Positions 25,073 to 32,967 of a stretch of DNA of 37,287 nt are shown in pieces (the first letter of the stretch is position 1; every line of letters begins with the position of its first letter). The stretch covers positions 1 through 37,287 of the forward strand of contig DAIDIE010000005.1 of assembly GCA_027459505.1 (NCBI GenBank). The letters run 5' to 3'. This stretch comes from Acidobacteriota bacterium. GTDB lineage: Bacteria > Acidobacteriota > Terriglobia > Terriglobales > SCQP01. The position numbers and the translations under genes are program-made. The notes below the pieces were generated by a model. The model made no database searches. It saw only the letters and a program-made list of their open reading frames with translations, and had not been told where the DNA came from.

Positions 25073-26539
25073 GTGTCCTCTCCCCCTCTGGTTCACGTCA
25101 TCGGCGGCGGCCTCGCCGGCCCGGAAGCCGCTTGGCAACTGGCCCGCGCCGGCCTCCGCGTGCGCCTCTTCGAGATGCGTCCCCGCGTCTTCACCCCGGC
25201 TCACAAAACCAGTGGCTTGGGAGAACTGGTCTGCTCCAACTCGCTCAAGTCGGAGGCGCTGCACTCCGCCCCCTGGCTCCTCAAGCAGGAGTTGCGCCGC
25301 GCCGGCTCGCTCTTGCTGGCCTGCGCCGATGCCTGCGCCGTCCCCGGCGGTCAGGCCCTCACGGTGGACCGCGAGCGCTTCTCCGCTCTCATCGAAGACC
25401 GCCTCCGCGCCCTGCCCAATCTGCAGATCGTGCGCCACGAGGCCACCTGCATCTTCGCCTCCGATACGGGCGCCGATACCGCCGCCGAGACCGCCGCAGC
25501 CGACACCCTGCCGCAGGCCGTTGTCGTGGCCAGCGGCCCTTTGACCTCCGGACCCCTGCTGCACGACCTCACCCGCCACACCGGCGCCGAAAGTCTTGCT
25601 TTCTACGACGCCATCAGCCCCATCGTCGACGCCGAGTCGATTGATTACTCCCGCGTCTTTGCCGCCTCACGCTACGGCAAGGGCGGTGACGATTACCTGA
25701 ATTGCCCTTTCACGCGCGAGGAGTACGAACGCTTTTACGCCGCCCTGTGCGCGGCCGAAAGCTATCCGCTGCACGCCTTCGAGGAGCCGCACTTCTTCGA
25801 GGCCTGCCTCCCGCTGGAGGAGTTGGCGCGCCGCGGACCGGAAACCCTGCGCTTTGGTCCCATGAAACCCGTCGGCCTGCCTGACCCCCGCACCGGCAAA
25901 ACCCCCTATGCGATCGTGCAGTTGCGCCGCGAGAACCTCCGCGCCGACTCTTTCAACCTGGTCGGTTTCCAAAACCACTTGCGCACCGCCGAGCAGGCGC
26001 GCGTGCTGCGCCTCATTCCTGGACTGGAAAACGCTCGCTTCCTCCGCTTTGGCCAGGTGCACCGCAATACCTACCTGCGCGCCCCCGCTGTGCTCAGCGC
26101 GCAGCTTCACCTGAAAAACGATCCGCGCGTTTATATCGCCGGGCAGCTCTGCGGCACGGAAGGTTACATGGAGGCCATTGCTACCGGCTTCTGCGCCGGA
26201 ACCTTTGCCGCACGCCGCCTGCGGGGTGAGAACCCCGCTGCCCCGCCGCGTGAGACCGCTCTCGGCTCGCTGCTGCATTACATCAGCACCGCGCCCGCCG
26301 AGGATTACTCTCCCGCCAACATGACGTTTGATCTGCTGCCACTTTGGGAAGGACCGCCGGTGCGCGATAAAAAACTGCGTCACCAGTTGCAATGTGAACG
26401 CGCCCTGCAAGCCTTTCAATCCTGGTGGCAGCAGATGCAAGGTGACAGTGGCGCCCACGACCCGGATTGGAAGCGCCCTCTGGAATGCAGCCCCTCAGGG
26501 CAGCCGCTCCCTGCCGCTGAAAACAGCCCCGGGCGTTAA
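25073..26539 (+). CDS. trmFO: TrmFO: folate-dependent tRNA (uracil-54-C5)-methyltransferase
   Basis: 488 aa, slightly longer than the usual 430-470 because of a variable C-terminal tail. The FAD-binding Rossmann motif VIGGGLAGPEAAWQLA (residues 9-24) starts the protein. FEMRPRVFTPAHKTSGLGEL and VCSNSLKSEAL are near-invariant in TrmFO. YIAGQLCGTEGYMEAIATG and an NMTFDLLP segment lie near the end. The enzyme uses methylenetetrahydrofolate and FADH2 to make ribothymidine-54 in the T-loop of tRNA. GTG at 25073 is the start in frame; the ATG at 25066 is out of frame. The last 25 or so residues look non-conserved. Confidence 0.95.
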   Translation: MSSPPLVHVIGGGLAGPEAAWQLARAGLRVRLFEMRPRVFTPAHKTSGLGELVCSNSLKSEALHSAPWLLKQELRRAGSLLLACADACAVPGGQALTVDRERFSALIEDRLRALPNLQIVRHEATCIFASDTGADTAAETAAADTLPQAVVVASGPLTSGPLLHDLTRHTGAESLAFYDAISPIVDAESIDYSRVFAASRYGKGGDDYLNCPFTREEYERFYAALCAAESYPLHAFEEPHFFEACLPLEELARRGPETLRFGPMKPVGLPDPRTGKTPYAIVQLRRENLRADSFNLVGFQNHLRTAEQARVLRLIPGLENARFLRFGQVHRNTYLRAPAVLSAQLHLKNDPRVYIAGQLCGTEGYMEAIATGFCAGTFAARRLRGENPAAPPRETALGSLLHYISTAPAEDYSPANMTFDLLPLWEGPPVRDKKLRHQLQCERALQAFQSWWQQMQGDSGAHDPDWKRPLECSPSGQPLPAAENSPGR

Positions 26540-26624
26540 TCCCACAAGCCGCGCAGTATCCCTCACTGCGAATATCGCCAACTCCATCGCCAAGCTATCA
26601 CCTGATTAAGTGATTAAGGCAGCG

Positions 26625-26812
26625 CCTTCCATCCCCCCTGCCTCCTTCGACCCGGCCTCCCGGCGTATCGCCACTCTCTACAGACAACTGACAACCGGCA
26701 ACTGTCAACTCTCCTTCCATCCCCCCTGCCTCCTTCGACACGGCCTCCGGCGTACCGCCACTCCCTACAGACAACTGACAACCGGCAACTGTCAACTCCC
26801 CTGCTGTCAACT
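26625..26812. repeat. Tandem 87/88-bp repeat containing heptamer arrays
   Basis: Two nearly identical copies (about 26625-26712 and 26713-26799) lie head to tail, with a partial remnant to 26812. Each copy ends in four 7-bp units of the form GNCAACT/C (26683-26710 and 26770-26797). Bases 26807-26809 form the stop codon of the moaD-moaE gene, which reads in from the right, so the repeat array abuts that coding end. The remainder of the gap from trmFO, 26540-26624, shows no gene. Confidence 0.8.
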
Positions 26813-27541
26813 TTCCTTCGCTCCCAGGCTTTTCCCCAGCTCCCCTTCCACCCACACTGCGCCACCTTCAAAGTATTCTTTCTTCCAGATCGGCACGCTG
26901 GTCTTGAGGGTATCGATGGCATAGCGGCAGGCTTCAAATGCTGGTGCGCGATGCGCCGAGCTGACGGCGACGATCACGCTGCTCTCCCCTATCTCCAACC
27001 GCCCCAGCCGGTGCGCCAGCGCGATCGCGTGCACGGAAAACATCTCCAGCGCCTCTTCACCAATCGCGCGCATGAGCTTGAGCGCCATCGCCTCGTAACC
27101 GTCGTAGTCCAGGTACAGAGTGGATGTGGGACCGTTCTCTCCAGGCATGCGGCTGTGGTCGCGCACCACACCATCGAAGGTCACCAATGCCCCGGCGCGT
27201 GGCGACTGCACCCGCTGCTCCAGCGCCAGCCGGTCCAGGGGCGTTCGCGTGAGCGCCACAAAGACCCGGTCCGCCTCCTGCGATCCCCCACTCATCGGCG
27301 GCAGGAACGCCACTTCATCGTTCTCCGCCAGCGCCGTGGTGAGCCCGGCGAAATCCTGGTTCACCGCCACCAGAAACGTCTTCTCGAACTGCCACTGCGG
27401 TTGCGGCAATTTCAATTCCCGCAGCAGCGTGGCCACCGTGATCACACCACTCCCGCTGGAAGCGGCTTCCAACACCATCGTCCGCTCGCGCGTGCCCAAT
27501 TGCTCCGCCATGGGACCGAAAAACAGCAGTCGCACCTGCAT
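26807..27541 (-). CDS. moaD-moaE: MoaD-MoaE fusion, molybdopterin synthase
   Basis: 244 aa. Residues 1-86 are MoaD, a ubiquitin-fold sulfur carrier starting MQVRLLFFGPMAEQLG and ending PPMSGG. Residues about 90-235 are MoaE, with AHRLGRLEIGESSVIVAVSS, HRAPAFEACRYAIDTLK and the active-site stretch VPIWKKEYF. Together they convert cPMP to molybdopterin in molybdenum-cofactor synthesis. MoaD normally needs a free C-terminal Gly-Gly for thiocarboxylation, but here SGG runs straight into SQEADR of MoaE. Mycobacterial MoaX, a similar fusion, is reported to be cleaved after this glycine. ATG at 27541 is preferred; the frame stays open upstream through repeats. No other moa genes are in the window. 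Confidence 0.92.
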   Translation of the reverse strand: MQVRLLFFGPMAEQLGTRERTMVLEAASSGSGVITVATLLRELKLPQPQWQFEKTFLVAVNQDFAGLTTALAENDEVAFLPPMSGGSQEADRVFVALTRTPLDRLALEQRVQSPRAGALVTFDGVVRDHSRMPGENGPTSTLYLDYDGYEAMALKLMRAIGEEALEMFSVHAIALAHRLGRLEIGESSVIVAVSSAHRAPAFEACRYAIDTLKTSVPIWKKEYFEGGAVWVEGELGKSLGAKES

Positions 27542-27670
27542 GCAGGTATTATGCCGGGGAAGCCGGCGAGCGGGAAACCCGAGCGGGAAAACAATGCTGC
27601 CTGAGCTAAGGGTAGAGTGCTCGTGGTCGAATCGCCTTGCCCCCGCGCCGCGTCTCTTGCCCACCCCGCG

Positions 27671-27712
27671 CTGCACAGTGCACGGTGAACGGTGCACTGT
27701 GAACTGTGCACA
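27671..27712. repeat. Heptanucleotide tandem repeat (GTGAACT type), 6 units
   Basis: Units: ctgcaca, gtgcacg, gtgaacg, gtgcact, gtgaact, gtgcaca. The units gtgaact and gtgcact are identical to ones at 354-367 and lie in the same orientation. It is in the divergent gap between moaD-moaE and the TPR gene. Confidence 0.75.
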
Positions 27713-27746
27713 TTCAGCCTTGCCACAAAACTTCACGCTCGCCCCC

Positions 27747-27811
27747 GATCCACCCCGTCGATTCACCCACCCGATTCACCCACCCGATTCACCCAACCAA
27801 TCCACCAAATC
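27747..27811. repeat. 13-bp tandem repeat, 5 units
   Basis: Five consecutive 13-base units, the clearest being GATTCACCCACCC at 27760-27772 and 27773-27785, flanked by diverged copies. Codon-like translation of this stretch gives a Pro/His/Thr-rich string that extends the following open frame, but it is judged non-coding. Confidence 0.75.
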
Positions 27812-27858
27812 GATCCTTCGCAACCATTACCCCCACTCGGGCGTCTTCTAGGACAGAC

Positions 27859-28746
27859 ATGCAAAACGCCGTGCTATCCTCCGCCGTGCCCGCCTCCTCG
27901 GCACTATGCACCCCAGCGCCCCGCTCCCGCGTGCTCTCCAGGAGCGGTCTCCTCGCCGTTCTCTTGTGCGGATTGTTGTTGGCACCCGCGGCGCTCTTCG
28001 CTGGCCCGGCGGCCCGCAAGAACGCTGTTCACAAGTCGGCGGCATCCTCCGCGTTTGAGCGGCTGCTTACCCGCGCCCGCGAAGAATACAAGAGCGCTGA
28101 CGCGGGCTCCGCCCTGCGCGACTACGCCGCGGCGCTGAACCTGCAGCCGCGGGCCTTTGAACCCCGCGCCGAGTTGGCCCGCATTTATGGAGAGCAGGGA
28201 GTGGAACTGAAGAAGGAGGGAGAGGCTTCCGCCGCCGCTGACTTGCAGCGCGCCCTGCAGTACGCCCGGGAACTGGTTTCCATGTTTCCGCAAAATGCGG
28301 AAGCCTGGTATCTGAAGGGCATGGCCGACGGCAACTTGGCCAAAATTTCCAGTGGCATCGAGAAGCTGCAACTGGCCCGCAAGGTGGAAGAGGATGGCAG
28401 CAAGGCCATTCAATTGAAGAGCGATTACGCGCCCGCGTATGCCCTTCTCGGCATTCTCGACCTGGAGCTTTCCAGGGTGAGCTTTATGGAGCGCACTATG
28501 GCCAGCGCCGCCGGCGGATTGCCTCCCGGCAACGCCCAGGACGCGGTCAACATGCTGCAAAAGGCGGTGCAGTTGGATCCGGGCTTCATTTACGCCCGCT
28601 ACAAGTTGGCCGAGGCGTTGCTGGCCACGCACAATAAATCCGCCGCCCGCCAACAGTTGTTCGCCCTCTTACAGCTTCCGCCCCGCTCCGGCTTCGAACG
28701 CGACACCCAAAACGATGCCCGCGCCAAGCTGCAGGGGCTGAGCTAA
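27859..28746 (+). CDS. Exported TPR-like repeat protein
   Basis: 295 aa from the ATG at 27859. An N-terminal hydrophobic segment (LLAVLLCGLLLAPAALFAGP, about residues 32-51) is a signal peptide or membrane anchor, with a long N-region that may mean a later start. The rest is helical with TPR-like 34-residue repeats: GSALRDYAAALNLQPRAFEP, AWYLKGMADGNLAKISSGIE and DAVNMLQKAVQLDPGFIYAR. Such proteins usually act as periplasmic scaffolds. The upstream gap holds the heptamer and 13-bp repeats, and no clear ribosome binding site is visible. The gene converges on ccmD. A specific role is not predictable. Confidence 0.78.
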   Translation: MQNAVLSSAVPASSALCTPAPRSRVLSRSGLLAVLLCGLLLAPAALFAGPAARKNAVHKSAASSAFERLLTRAREEYKSADAGSALRDYAAALNLQPRAFEPRAELARIYGEQGVELKKEGEASAAADLQRALQYARELVSMFPQNAEAWYLKGMADGNLAKISSGIEKLQLARKVEEDGSKAIQLKSDYAPAYALLGILDLELSRVSFMERTMASAAGGLPPGNAQDAVNMLQKAVQLDPGFIYARYKLAEALLATHNKSAARQQLFALLQLPPRSGFERDTQNDARAKLQGLS

Positions 28747-28808
28747 TGACGAATGGTCCGGGCGGCCTCCCAGGACCGCCCACTGGCCGCTCGCCGTAGC
28801 AACCTGCT

Positions 28809-28937
28809 CTACTCCCGCCCCAGCGCCTTCAAGGTCTCCAGCGATTGCCGCAGTTCCTTCTCGCGCGCTCCCAGCGTGAACAGGTAAATCATGTGGATGG
28901 CCCAGGCCACCCCATATGCCGCAACCACGTATGCCAT
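28809..28937 (-). CDS. ccmD: CcmD-like small membrane protein, 42 aa
   Basis: The 42-residue product begins MAYVVAAYGVAWAIHMIYLF, a single membrane helix, and continues into a charged helix (GAREKELRQSLETLKALGRE). This matches CcmD, the tiny subunit that helps release haem-loaded CcmE from the CcmABC complex. It is 50 bases downstream of ccmC on the same strand, the usual position. Conservation of CcmD is low in general, so assignment rests mainly on position, size and topology. It ends the ccm operon. Confidence 0.82.
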   Translation of the reverse strand: MAYVVAAYGVAWAIHMIYLFTLGAREKELRQSLETLKALGRE

Positions 28938-28986
28938 AGTCAATCTCCCGCGTTCCCAGCCAGTGATCCCTATCTCCTGGCTTCGG

Positions 28987-29769
28987 CTAGCTCCTGATCC
29001 CGGGCCCCTGGTCCGTGACCCCCAACTCCCCCTGCGTCAGCAGCACGCCGCGCCGCCGCGCCTCCAGCCAGTGCTTCACAATCTCCTGCTCGTAGCGGAA
29101 GCGCACCAGCGTCGCCATTAACGCCAGAAAGGCGATCTCACAGCACAGCACCGCGAAATACATGTGCGGATCGAGACCCGAATTCTTGCCGCCCAGGATC
29201 ACCGGCGCCGGATGCTGCGTCCGCCACCAGCGGATCGCCATGTAATCGATGGGCACGGCGGCAAAAATAAAAATGCCCAGCGCCGCCGACAGCCGTGGCT
29301 GCAACTCCGCGCTCGGCGTGAACTGCCGCAGCACGATGTAGCTGACATACATCACCCAGATGATCAGCGTCAGCGTCAGCCGTGCGTCCCAGGTCCACCA
29401 GATGCCCCACACCGGCTTGGCCCAGATCGGCCCGGTGGTCAGGTTGATGGAGAGAAACGCCAATCCCACCTCGGCGGTGGCAATGGCCAATGCGTCGGCT
29501 CGCGGGCTGCGCTTCAGCAGGTACCAAATGCTGGCTAAAAAGTTGATGAAAAACGACAGAAACCCGATCATCGCCGCCGGCACATGGAAGTAGAAAATGC
29601 GCTGGTAGATGCCCATTGTCGCCTCCGTCGGCGCCCCTATCAGCGCCTCATAGAGGCCCAGCAGCAATAGGGCAAAGGTGATGCTGGCCCACAGCCGCAC
29701 CCAGTTTTTCGCCGCCGGCGGTTGTGGAATCCGCAGCAGCTCCTCGGGCAATTGTCCGTTGGTCGCCAT
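28987..29769 (-). CDS. ccmC: CcmC haem-handling protein of cytochrome c maturation
   Basis: 260 aa, about six membrane helices. The tryptophan-rich WWD-type motif is at residues 121-128 (WGIWWTWD). A His flanks it on each side, one in FYFHVPAAM (H62) and one in RTQHPAPV (about 188); these are the axial haem ligands of the family. CcmC loads haem on to CcmE. The gene lies between ccmB and ccmD on the same strand. The last 20 residues (TQGELGVTDQGPGI) are not conserved in the family. Confidence 0.93.
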   Translation of the reverse strand: MATNGQLPEELLRIPQPPAAKNWVRLWASITFALLLLGLYEALIGAPTEATMGIYQRIFYFHVPAAMIGFLSFFINFLASIWYLLKRSPRADALAIATAEVGLAFLSINLTTGPIWAKPVWGIWWTWDARLTLTLIIWVMYVSYIVLRQFTPSAELQPRLSAALGIFIFAAVPIDYMAIRWWRTQHPAPVILGGKNSGLDPHMYFAVLCCEIAFLALMATLVRFRYEQEIVKHWLEARRRGVLLTQGELGVTDQGPGIRS

Positions 29770-29787
29770 AGCGCTCCCTTGCTTTCT

Positions 29788-30462
29788 CTACTCCGCTTCC
29801 AGCACCAGGTCGGCCAGCAGCAGGCCCAGCACGGTGTAGATCACGTCAAATCCAAACAGCAGTTTGAGCCAATAGTGTGCCACGCCCTCTCCAGTGAGGT
29901 AGACCTGCGTGGCCTGCACCATGGCAATCACCGCCGGCACCGAAACCGGCAGCAGCAGCAGCGGCAGCAGCAGGCTGCGCTGCCGCGCGTAGTTGCTCAT
30001 GGCCGAGAAGTAAGTGCCGTTGGTCGCCAATGCCCACGTCCCCAGCACCGCCGTCCCCACAATCCCGCCCCAGTGCGCGGTGGGCGGCGCGTTGAACAAC
30101 ACCGCGAACAGCGGCAGCAGGATCGCCTCCGTCACCGCCATCATCAGAAAGCTGGAGGCGAATTTGCCCGCCAGAAATGCCGAGCGCGATGCCGGCGACA
30201 TGCGTACCCCGGCCAGGCAGTTGTCCGGCTGCTCGCGCCCCAGCGCCCGGTCCAGCGCCACCATCCCCGCAAACAGAAACGCCACCCACAACAGCCCGCC
30301 GCCCACCCGGGTCGTCAGACTCGCTTCGGCCTCAAAGGCGAAGCTGAAGATCACGATCACCAGCAGCGCGTAGAACAGCATCGCGCTCATCGCTTCCCGT
30401 GTGCGCAGCTCCAGCCGCAGATCGCGCTTGACCGTTTCCAGCGTAAGGGAGACGAAGCTCAC
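29788..30462 (-). CDS. ccmB: CcmB ABC-type membrane subunit
   Basis: 224 aa with about six helices. The N-terminus SLTLETVKRDLRLELRTREA and the long hydrophobic loops (GGGLLWVAFLFAGMVALDRA) are typical of CcmB. SPASRSAFLAGKFASSFLMM is also conserved. CcmB forms the ABC complex with CcmA that drives release of holo-CcmE. Its start overlaps the end of ccmA by four bases (ATGA at 30459-30462). Confidence 0.92.
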   Translation of the reverse strand: MSFVSLTLETVKRDLRLELRTREAMSAMLFYALLVIVIFSFAFEAEASLTTRVGGGLLWVAFLFAGMVALDRALGREQPDNCLAGVRMSPASRSAFLAGKFASSFLMMAVTEAILLPLFAVLFNAPPTAHWGGIVGTAVLGTWALATNGTYFSAMSNYARQRSLLLPLLLLPVSVPAVIAMVQATQVYLTGEGVAHYWLKLLFGFDVIYTVLGLLLADLVLEAE

Positions 30463-31322
30463 CGCCGCACCCCCCTGGGATCCACACCTTGGTTCGCGCT
30501 TTCACCGCGTTGATTCAATGCCGGCTGCGACGCCCGGCCGCCGCCGGCCGCTTCGCGCCCCGTCACCGCTGCGGCTACGTGATCGTCGAGCCGCCGTCCC
30601 TCCGCTTCCCCTTCTATCCCCTGCCGGCTGATCGCCATGCCCCGCTCCAGGTGCAGGAACTGGTCGGCCCAGCTTTCAATCAGGTGTTCGGTGTGGGTGC
30701 TGATCATCAACGCGATGCCGTCGGCGCGCAGTTGCCGCAGGCTCTCCAGCAGGCTGGCGACGCTGGCGCGATCCAGGCTGGCAAACGGCTCGTCCAGCAG
30801 CAACAGGCTGGGGCGATGCAACAGGGTGCGCGTGAGTGCGGCTTTCTGCCGCATGCCCTGCGACAGCTCGGCCACCCGCAGCTTAAGAAGATGTTGCGCC
30901 CCGGCGCGCTCCGCCGCCGCCGCAATCGCCGCCGGCGCGTCGTCTATGCCATAAAGCTGCCCGTAATACGCCAGGTTCTCCGCCACGCTCAGAGCGGGAT
31001 GCAGAAAGCTTTCGTGCGACAGCAGCCCTACCTGGCGCTTGGCCCCTTCGCCGGGCAGTTCCACGCCGGCAATGGAGACCGTGCCGTAAGTGGGCCGCAG
31101 CGCGCCGGCGATGATGCGCAGCAGAGTGCTTTTGCCCGCCCCGTTTGATCCCAGCAGCGCCAGCATCCGTCCCCGCTCCAGACGGAAGCTGACGTTGCGC
31201 AGTGCGGGGAAAGAGCCAAAAAAACGGCTCACCTGCCGGCACTGCAGCGCCGGTGTCGCTTCTCGTCCGCCGCCCGGCAGCTCCGCCGGCAATGCTTGCG
31301 CTCCTTCAGGCTCTGAACTCAT
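30459..31322 (-). CDS. ccmA: CcmA ABC-type ATPase of cytochrome c maturation
   Basis: 287 aa. The ATPase domain has Walker A GSNGAGKST (residues 58-66), signature LSQGM (153-157), Walker B LLLLDEP (173-179) and switch His in MISTHTEH. Both ends are longer than usual CcmA: about 25 residues before the domain, and a C-terminal tail of about 50 residues rich in Gly, Arg and Ala (DDHVAAAVTGREAAGGGRAS). The tail overlaps the start of ccmB. The long tail may be a local extension that is not part of the family core. It follows ccmE by 92 bases, a gap holding a 21-bp-spaced direct repeat (CGGCTGGCGCCCAGG at 31353 and 31374). Confidence 0.93.
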   Translation of the reverse strand: MSSEPEGAQALPAELPGGGREATPALQCRQVSRFFGSFPALRNVSFRLERGRMLALLGSNGAGKSTLLRIIAGALRPTYGTVSIAGVELPGEGAKRQVGLLSHESFLHPALSVAENLAYYGQLYGIDDAPAAIAAAAERAGAQHLLKLRVAELSQGMRQKAALTRTLLHRPSLLLLDEPFASLDRASVASLLESLRQLRADGIALMISTHTEHLIESWADQFLHLERGMAISRQGIEGEAEGRRLDDHVAAAVTGREAAGGGRASQPALNQRGESANQGVDPRGVRR

Positions 31323-31414
31323 AAATTAGGCGCGGAGCGCTACCATTCTCTTCGGCTGGCGCCCAGGTCTCTCCGGCTGGCGCCCAGGCAAAGCAATGCG
31401 CACAACCGGCGCGT

Positions 31415-31843
31415 TTACATCTGGGTCGACGTGCGGGGCGCCCGCCCCATCTGGCGCGCCCCTTTGGGCTCGTACTTGGACGCACACTTCGCCTGCACAA
31501 TGCTCGCCTCTAGCGTCCCGTCGTGCAGCCGTCCCGTCGCGATGGCGTCGGCGTGGGACACAAACGTGTCTGGCAGTGGCGAGCTCCCGGTGTAGACCAC
31601 TGGCAGTTCACTCTTGTTCTGCTCCAGCACGAAGTGCACGCCCTGAGCCGTGCGCTGGATACTGCCCGGCACCACGGTCCCCTCTACCCGCAGCCGCCGG
31701 CTCTGGGCGTTCTTCATGGCGCTCAGCTCCGACACTTTCACGTAATAGCTCTTGCTCTGCTCAATGCCGGTAAAGGCGAGCCACGACAGCGTGACCACCA
31801 TAACGGCGATGGCGGCGACGAACTTCCAATGCTTGGCGGTCAT
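31415..31843 (-). CDS. ccmE: CcmE haem chaperone, cysteine-type (CxxxY)
   Basis: 142 aa. An N-terminal membrane anchor (KFVAAIAVMVVTLSWLAFTG) is followed by an OB-fold with KSYYVKVSELSAM, LRVEGTVVPGSIQ and VVYTGSSPLPDTF, the usual CcmE strands. The haem-binding motif is C120-ASK-Y124. Most CcmE proteins have HxxxY here; a CxxxY form is known from some deltaproteobacteria and archaea, where the system lacks CcmH. No ccmH, ccmF or ccmG is in the window. The protein carries haem from CcmC to the ligase and sits in the periplasm. It is the first gene of the operon. Its leader contains TATACA 10-20 bases upstream of the start. Confidence 0.93.
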   Translation of the reverse strand: MTAKHWKFVAAIAVMVVTLSWLAFTGIEQSKSYYVKVSELSAMKNAQSRRLRVEGTVVPGSIQRTAQGVHFVLEQNKSELPVVYTGSSPLPDTFVSHADAIATGRLHDGTLEASIVQAKCASKYEPKGARQMGRAPRTSTQM

Positions 31844-32266
31844 AGATGTATACAGCTCCGGAGCAGTTCAATTATATCGCCCTGCCTGCAATTTGCGGGC
31901 CGCGTCACATCGGCCCAAATCCACGTACTGTGCGCCTTAACCCAGGCCGCCCGCCATCCCGTTCTGGGTGAAATGCCGCAGCAGCGTGCGGAAGCACACA
32001 GCTACATCACCAGGCGGCACGTCCCGCCCAGCGGGACGCTCTGGAAAGTAGCGAGTGGTGAAACCGCTGGCTACTCCGCAAAATATAAACCCGCGTGGCG
32101 GAGCCACGCCCATCGCCACGCCAGGCTACAACCCGCCGAGCCACTCCGAGAGCGCAGGCACAGCTGACAGCGAAGCTCCGGGGCCTCCTTCCGCCCTCGT
32201 CTTCATATAGTTCCCCAAGGAACTTTGAATCGCCGCTCAGCTCCCCCCGCCGTTAAAATCCTTGCC
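31844..32266. repeat. Intergenic array of trinucleotide-loop hairpins
   Basis: No gene is seen in this 423-base gap. Three strong hairpins with 3-base loops follow one another. 32020-32038 has CGTCCCGC, CCA, GCGGGACG. 32049-32073 has 11-base arms with two mismatches around GAA (TAGCGAGTGGT / ACCGCTGGCTA). 32093-32109 has GCGTGGC, GGA, GCCACGC. Hairpins of the same style are at 4535-4561, 32868-32884 and 33857-33871. The promoter of dinB must lie after 32110; TAAAAT at 32254-32259 is a possible -10 box. Confidence 0.65.
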
Positions 32267-32788
32267 ATGGCGGAAACTGCCCAGCAATACATCGACCGCA
32301 TGCTCAACTTTGCCGGTGGCGACGATCCTGTGAGCCTGCAGGCCCAGACCCCAGCGCAGTTGCAGCACTTGATTCTCGGTCTTTCGGAGACAACGTTACG
32401 AACGCCACCCGCACCGGGCAAGTGGTCGATTATCGAAATCCTCGCCCACCTGGCCGACACGGAAATCGCCATCGGCTTCCGGTTGCGCCAGATCCTGGCC
32501 ACTCCCGGCATCGCACTGCAGCCGTTTGATCAGGATGCCTGGGCCGCCACCGGCAACTACCCGCGGCGCGATCCGCGTCAGGCGCTCGAACAATTTCGCG
32601 TGCTGCGCGAAGCCAACCTCGCGCTCTATCAATCGCTCAGCGAGGAGCAGCGTGACCGGGCCGGCATGCACGCCGAACGCGGCCCCGAATCGATTCGCCA
32701 CATCATGAAGCTGATCGCCGGCCACGACCGCAACCACCTGCAACAGATCGAGAAGATCATGGCCGAGTCCTCCGCTGTCGCCGGGTGA
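32267..32788 (+). CDS. DinB-family putative metal-dependent protein
   Basis: 173 aa from the ATG at 32267. The four-helix DinB/YfiT-like fold is indicated by PGKWSIIEILAHLADTEIAI and by IAGHDRNHLQQIEKIM near the end. The histidines in LAHLADTE and GHDRNHL match the metal-binding triad of the family. Members are often thiol transferases or have no known activity, so only the family can be named. The gene is separate from its neighbours, with repeats on both sides. Confidence 0.87.
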   Translation: MAETAQQYIDRMLNFAGGDDPVSLQAQTPAQLQHLILGLSETTLRTPPAPGKWSIIEILAHLADTEIAIGFRLRQILATPGIALQPFDQDAWAATGNYPRRDPRQALEQFRVLREANLALYQSLSEEQRDRAGMHAERGPESIRHIMKLIAGHDRNHLQQIEKIMAESSAVAG

Positions 32789-32867
32789 TTTTCGGGGTAA
32801 GCGATGCGAGTGCCATTCATCCGCGCGCAACCACCTGCGCAATAGCACCAGGCTCACGCTACACGCG

Positions 32868-32917
32868 ACTCGCCACCGGCGAGTTCTCCGCAGCGTAGCG
32901 GCACACTTGCGTGCCGC
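32868..32917. repeat. Paired hairpins upstream of the PLP enzyme gene
   Basis: ACTCGCC, ACC, GGCGAGT at 32868-32884 is another 3-base-loop hairpin. GCGGCAC, ACTTGC, GTGCCGC at 32898-32917 is a second hairpin. Together they lie 50-100 bases before the start of the PLP enzyme gene and could influence its expression or merely be repeat copies. Confidence 0.55.
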
Positions 32918-32967
32918 CCCGCGCTATCTTGAATCCAGCCCTGTTGTTCAGGGACGAGGATTCCGCC

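Noticed and set aside
26625-26812. Direct repeats as a CRISPR array
   Set aside because: Only two long tandem units with no spacers of constant length and no cas genes.
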